Source: JBFWVR01 sp050246635
GTDB taxonomy: Bacteria > Acidobacteriota > Vicinamibacteria > Vicinamibacterales > UBA2999
NCBI GenBank assembly: GCA_050246635.1
Contig: JBFWVR010000018.1
Span: 1 to 64,000, forward strand
Reading direction: 5' to 3'
Length of the DNA stretch: 64,000 bases
Part shown: positions 61,405 to 64,000 of the stretch, one piece after another
Position numbering within the stretch: the first letter of the stretch is position 1
How the letters are laid out: the number at the start of each line of letters is the position of its first letter
The notes under the pieces: generated by a model
Told to the model about the DNA's origin: nothing
What the model saw: only the letters and a program-made list of their open reading frames with translations
Databases searched by the model: none
Made by a program: the position numbers and the translations under genes

Positions 61405-62628
61405 ATGAAAGTCCTGATTGCAGACAAGTTCGAGAAGAGCGGGATTGACGGCCTGAAGGCCGCCGGGTGTGAGGTGTTCTTCGAGCCCGATGCCAAGGAC
61501 GAGGCGCTCGTCCAGGCGATTGCCTCCACGGGGGCGGAGATCCTGGTCGTGCGGTCCACCAAGGTGACCGCCGCGGCGCTCGACGCCGGCAACCTGTCGC
61601 TGATCGTGCGGGCCGGCGCCGGCGTCAACACCATCGACGTCGCCGGGGCCTCCGCCCGGGGCATCTACGTCTCGAACTGTCCCGGCAAGAACGCCGTGGC
61701 AGTTGCCGAGCTCGCCGTCGGCCTGATGCTGGCCCTCGACCGCCGCATCCCCGACAACGTCGCGGAGCTGCGCGCCGGGACGTGGAACAAGAAGGAGTAC
61801 TCGAAGGCCCGCGGGCTCTACGGCCGCACGCTCGGCCTCATCGGCTTCGGCAGCATCGGCCAGGAAGTCGCCCGCCGCGCCCGTGCGCTCGGCATGCCCG
61901 TGGTCGTGTGGAGCCGGCGGTTCGCGGACGACACCGCGGCACGCGCGCAGGCGGTGGCCGAGTTCGGCCTCGAGGTGCTCGGATCGGCAGCCGAGGTCGT
62001 CGCGCGCGCCGACGTGATCAGCGTGCACCTCGCCCTGACCGGTGAGACCCGGGGGTTCGTCAACGAGGCGCTGCTGGCCAACGCGCGCAAGGGCGCGTAC
62101 TTCGTCAACACCGCCCGCGGCGAGGTGGTCGACTACAAGGCGCTCGCCGCCGCGGTCGAGAGCAAGGGCCTCCGGGTGGGGCTCGACGTGTTCGCCGCCG
62201 AGCCGTCCACGGCCACCGGCGCGTTCGAGGATCCGATCATCGGGCTGCCCGGTGTCTACGGCACGCACCACATCGGCGCCTCCACCGACCAGGCCCAGGA
62301 AGCGATTGCCGCCGAGACCGTCCGCATCGTGCGGACGTTCATGGAGACCGGCCGCGTGCCGAACGTGGTGAACCTGGCGCGCAAGACGCCGGCGATCTGC
62401 CGCCTGGTGGTCCGCCACCGCGACCGCCCCGGCGTGCTCGCGCATGTCTTCGACGCCCTGCGGGGCGCCGAGATCAACGTCCAGGAGACCGAGAACATCA
62501 TCTTCGACGGCGCCGAGGCCGCCGTGGCGCGCATCAACCTGGACGGCACGCCGGCCGAGGCGACGCTCGAGGCCATCAAGGCCGGGCATCCCGACGTGCT
62601 CGACATCCAGCTCGTGCAGCTGGCCTGA
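61405..62628 (+). CDS. serA: D-3-phosphoglycerate dehydrogenase with ACT domain
   Basis: 407 aa. Substrate domain, NAD-binding domain with GLIGFGSIGQEVARRA (residues 145-160), catalytic Arg/Glu/His region (NTARGEVVDY, FAAEPSTATG, GTHHIGASTDQAQ), and a C-terminal ACT domain (about 335-407, AICRLVVRHRDRPGVLAHVFDALRGAEINVQE) that usually binds serine for feedback control. It makes 3-phosphohydroxypyruvate, the first step of serine synthesis. The next gene, serC, does the second step, 25 nt downstream; serB is not in the window. Confidence 0.95.
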   Translation: MKVLIADKFEKSGIDGLKAAGCEVFFEPDAKDEALVQAIASTGAEILVVRSTKVTAAALDAGNLSLIVRAGAGVNTIDVAGASARGIYVSNCPGKNAVAVAELAVGLMLALDRRIPDNVAELRAGTWNKKEYSKARGLYGRTLGLIGFGSIGQEVARRARALGMPVVVWSRRFADDTAARAQAVAEFGLEVLGSAAEVVARADVISVHLALTGETRGFVNEALLANARKGAYFVNTARGEVVDYKALAAAVESKGLRVGLDVFAAEPSTATGAFEDPIIGLPGVYGTHHIGASTDQAQEAIAAETVRIVRTFMETGRVPNVVNLARKTPAICRLVVRHRDRPGVLAHVFDALRGAEINVQETENIIFDGAEAAVARINLDGTPAEATLEAIKAGHPDVLDIQLVQLA

Positions 62629-62653
62629 GGGCCGGCCATCAGGGGAACCCATC

Positions 62654-63748
62654 ATGTCCACGACCGTTGACCGCATCTTCAATTTCTCGGCCGGCCCCGC
62701 CGTGCTGCCGCTGTCCGTGCTCGAGGAGGCCCAGCGCGACCTCGTCGCCCTGCCGGGCGTCGGGATGTCGATTCTCGAGATCAGCCACCGCTCCAAGGCC
62801 TTCGAGGGGATCCTCGCCGAGGCCGAGGCGGGCGTGCGCCAGCTCGGTGGCGTGCCGGACGGCTACAAGGTGCTCTTCCTGCAGGGGGGCGCCTCGACGC
62901 AGTTCTCGATGGTGCCGATGAACCTCCTGGGTGCCGGCGCCACCGCCGACTACATCGTCACCGGCTCGTGGTCGCAGAAGGCCGTGAAGGAGGCCCAGAA
63001 GGTCGGCACGGTGCACATCGCCGGCACGACCGAGGGCGAGAAGTTCACGCGCGTGCCGCGGCAGGACGAGCTCCAGTTCACCGCCGGGGCCGCCTACGCC
63101 CATTACACGACCAACAACACGATCTTCGGCACGCAGTGGGCGTCCGAGCCCGACGCGGGGGAGGTGCCCCTCGTCGCCGATGCCTCGTCCGACATCTTCA
63201 GCCGGCCGATCGACGTCTCGAAGTACGGCGTCATCTACGCGGGCGCGCAGAAGAACCTCGGGCCGTCCGGCGTGACGCTGGTCATCATCCGCGAGGACCT
63301 GCTGGCCCGCTCGCAGAAGTCGCTGCCGACGATGCTGAACTACGCGGTGCACGCGGAGAACGGCTCGATGTACAACACGCCACCGTGCTTCGGCATCTAC
63401 CTGCTCGGCCTGGTGATGAAGTGGGCGCTGGCGCAGGGCGGGCTGACCGCCGTCGCCGAGGTGAACGAGCGCAAGGCCGGGAAGCTCTATACGGAGATCG
63501 ATCGCAGCGGCTTCTACCGCGGCACCGCCGACACCGGCTCTCGTTCGCGGATGAATGTCACGTTCCGCCTGCCGAGCGAGGACCTGGAGAAGACCTTCAT
63601 CAAGGAGGCCACCGCCGCGGGGCTGGACGGCCTGAAGGGCCACCGGTCGGTCGGGGGCGTGCGGGCGTCGATCTACAACGCGTTCCCCGAGGCGGGGATC
63701 GACGCGCTCGTCAGCTTCATGCAGGAGTTCGAGCGCACGCGCGGCTGA
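62654..63748 (+). CDS. serC: Phosphoserine aminotransferase
   Basis: 364 aa class V PLP enzyme: IFNFSAGPAVLPLSVLEEAQ, MSILEISHRSK, LFLQGGASTQFSMVPMNLL, VADASSDIFSRPIDV, with the PLP lysine in YAGAQKNLGPSG (about residue 200) and GLKGHRSVGGVRASIYNA. It converts 3-phosphohydroxypyruvate to phosphoserine with glutamate. AGGGGAAC lies 9 nt before ATG 62654. It ends 7 nt before a convergent gene. Confidence 0.96.
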   Translation: MSTTVDRIFNFSAGPAVLPLSVLEEAQRDLVALPGVGMSILEISHRSKAFEGILAEAEAGVRQLGGVPDGYKVLFLQGGASTQFSMVPMNLLGAGATADYIVTGSWSQKAVKEAQKVGTVHIAGTTEGEKFTRVPRQDELQFTAGAAYAHYTTNNTIFGTQWASEPDAGEVPLVADASSDIFSRPIDVSKYGVIYAGAQKNLGPSGVTLVIIREDLLARSQKSLPTMLNYAVHAENGSMYNTPPCFGIYLLGLVMKWALAQGGLTAVAEVNERKAGKLYTEIDRSGFYRGTADTGSRSRMNVTFRLPSEDLEKTFIKEATAAGLDGLKGHRSVGGVRASIYNAFPEAGIDALVSFMQEFERTRG

Positions 63749-63755
63749 GACCGCG

Positions 63756-64000
63756 TCAACTGTCCTGGGGGGGGCCGCCGCGGTAACGCCCGCCGCGGCG
63801 GCGCCGCCCCCGTCGACGCCGGCGCCGCCCCTGGCCGTCCCCGCCGTCCGTCGCGCCTGCCTCGCTCCCGGCCGCTGCCGGGGCCGCGCCCGCGGCCTCG
63901 ATGAACCCACGCCAGTGCTCGACCGTTTCCGGCACGTGCCCGTGCACGTCGAGCCACGTCAGCGTCTCCTCGAAGGGGCTCCGGTGCAGCAGCGCCCGCT
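63756..64000 (-). CDS. C-terminal end of an Arg/Gly-rich protein (partial, possibly poly(A) polymerase)
   Basis: The frame enters from the right edge and ends at 63756. Visible: RALLHRSPFEETLTWLDVHGHVPETVEHWRGFIEAAG, then a low-complexity tail with ERRRRRRGRRRRGGRYRGGPP-like runs of basic residues. The helical part recalls the C-terminus of poly(A) polymerase/tRNA nucleotidyltransferase-like proteins, which often end in Arg-rich tails, but this is only a guess. The basic tail should bind RNA. The rest of the gene is outside the window. Confidence 0.6.
   Translation of the reverse strand, partial: RALLHRSPFEETLTWLDVHGHVPETVEHWRGFIEAAGAAPAAAGSEAGATDGGDGQGRRRRRRGRRRRGGRYRGGPPQDS

Overview
The window is GC-rich, densely coded bacterial chromosome. 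No 16S rRNA or other clade marker is present, so taxonomy is inferred. Gene content fits Acidobacteriota, probably a Vicinamibacteria-like lineage: a Ser/Thr kinase fused to TPRs, many secreted peptidases (two M61, S8, S9, M28, M49, M23, penicillin acylase), a DUF5916 outer-membrane-type protein, an ArsA ATPase paired with a small protein ending in Cys-Cys, and spacers filled with short word-like repeats. No phage, insertion sequence, CRISPR array or resistance island was seen; vapBC is the only mobile-type module.

Layout. 0-6.3 kb: tRNA-Ser(GCU), ferrochelatase, a MASE1-type hybrid histidine kinase and a Ser/Thr kinase-TPR protein. 6.3-12.2 kb: an M61 peptidase overlapping a rhodanese, an NtrC/NtrB-type pair on the minus strand, and a small secreted protein behind a sigma-54-like site. 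12.2-17.5 kb: coxA-coxC-(49-aa protein)-coxB on the minus strand, divergent from a second M61 peptidase. 17.7-23.5 kb: DUF5916 protein, ArsA plus its partner, DinB protein, an unrecognised TIM-barrel-like protein. 23.6-28.7 kb: a minus-strand cluster of sensor kinase, subtilisin with eleven SIVWGT repeats, and a free-standing copy of the kinase's membrane sensor domain. 29.4-35.2 kb: penicillin acylase, then a coupled plus-strand cluster of ArgH-like lyase, 31-aa membrane peptide, SSS symporter and 41-aa membrane peptide. 35.5-39.7 kb: YciI protein, vapBC, and a cluster of diiron MBL protein, ECF sigma factor and soluble zinc anti-sigma factor. 39.8-42.2 kb: MFS exporter divergent from a LysR regulator across a perfect palindrome. 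42.3-59.8 kb: DPP-IV-like peptidase, beta-CASP RNase, dipeptidyl peptidase III, HEAT-cyclophilin lipoprotein, aminotransferase, malQ, TPR lipoprotein, rmuC, M28 peptidase, secreted DinB protein, M23 peptidase. 60-63.7 kb: DUF1015-serA-serC, two steps of serine synthesis. The right edge cuts an Arg/Gly-rich protein.

Themes. The organism looks like an aerobic heterotroph that degrades and imports peptides, with heavy phospho-signalling. Several genes, including coxA, both M61 genes, the ArgH-like gene, the Cys-Cys protein and DUF1015, have a TANNNT hexamer 6-9 nt before the start codon and no Shine-Dalgarno, which suggests leaderless mRNAs. The most unusual items are the sensor kinase/SIVWGT protease/free sensor cluster, a cytochrome oxidase whose K-channel lysine is leucine, the overlap-coupled micro-membrane proteins, the diiron MBL-ECF-anti-sigma operon, and at least five families of structured intergenic repeats, mostly at gene ends.
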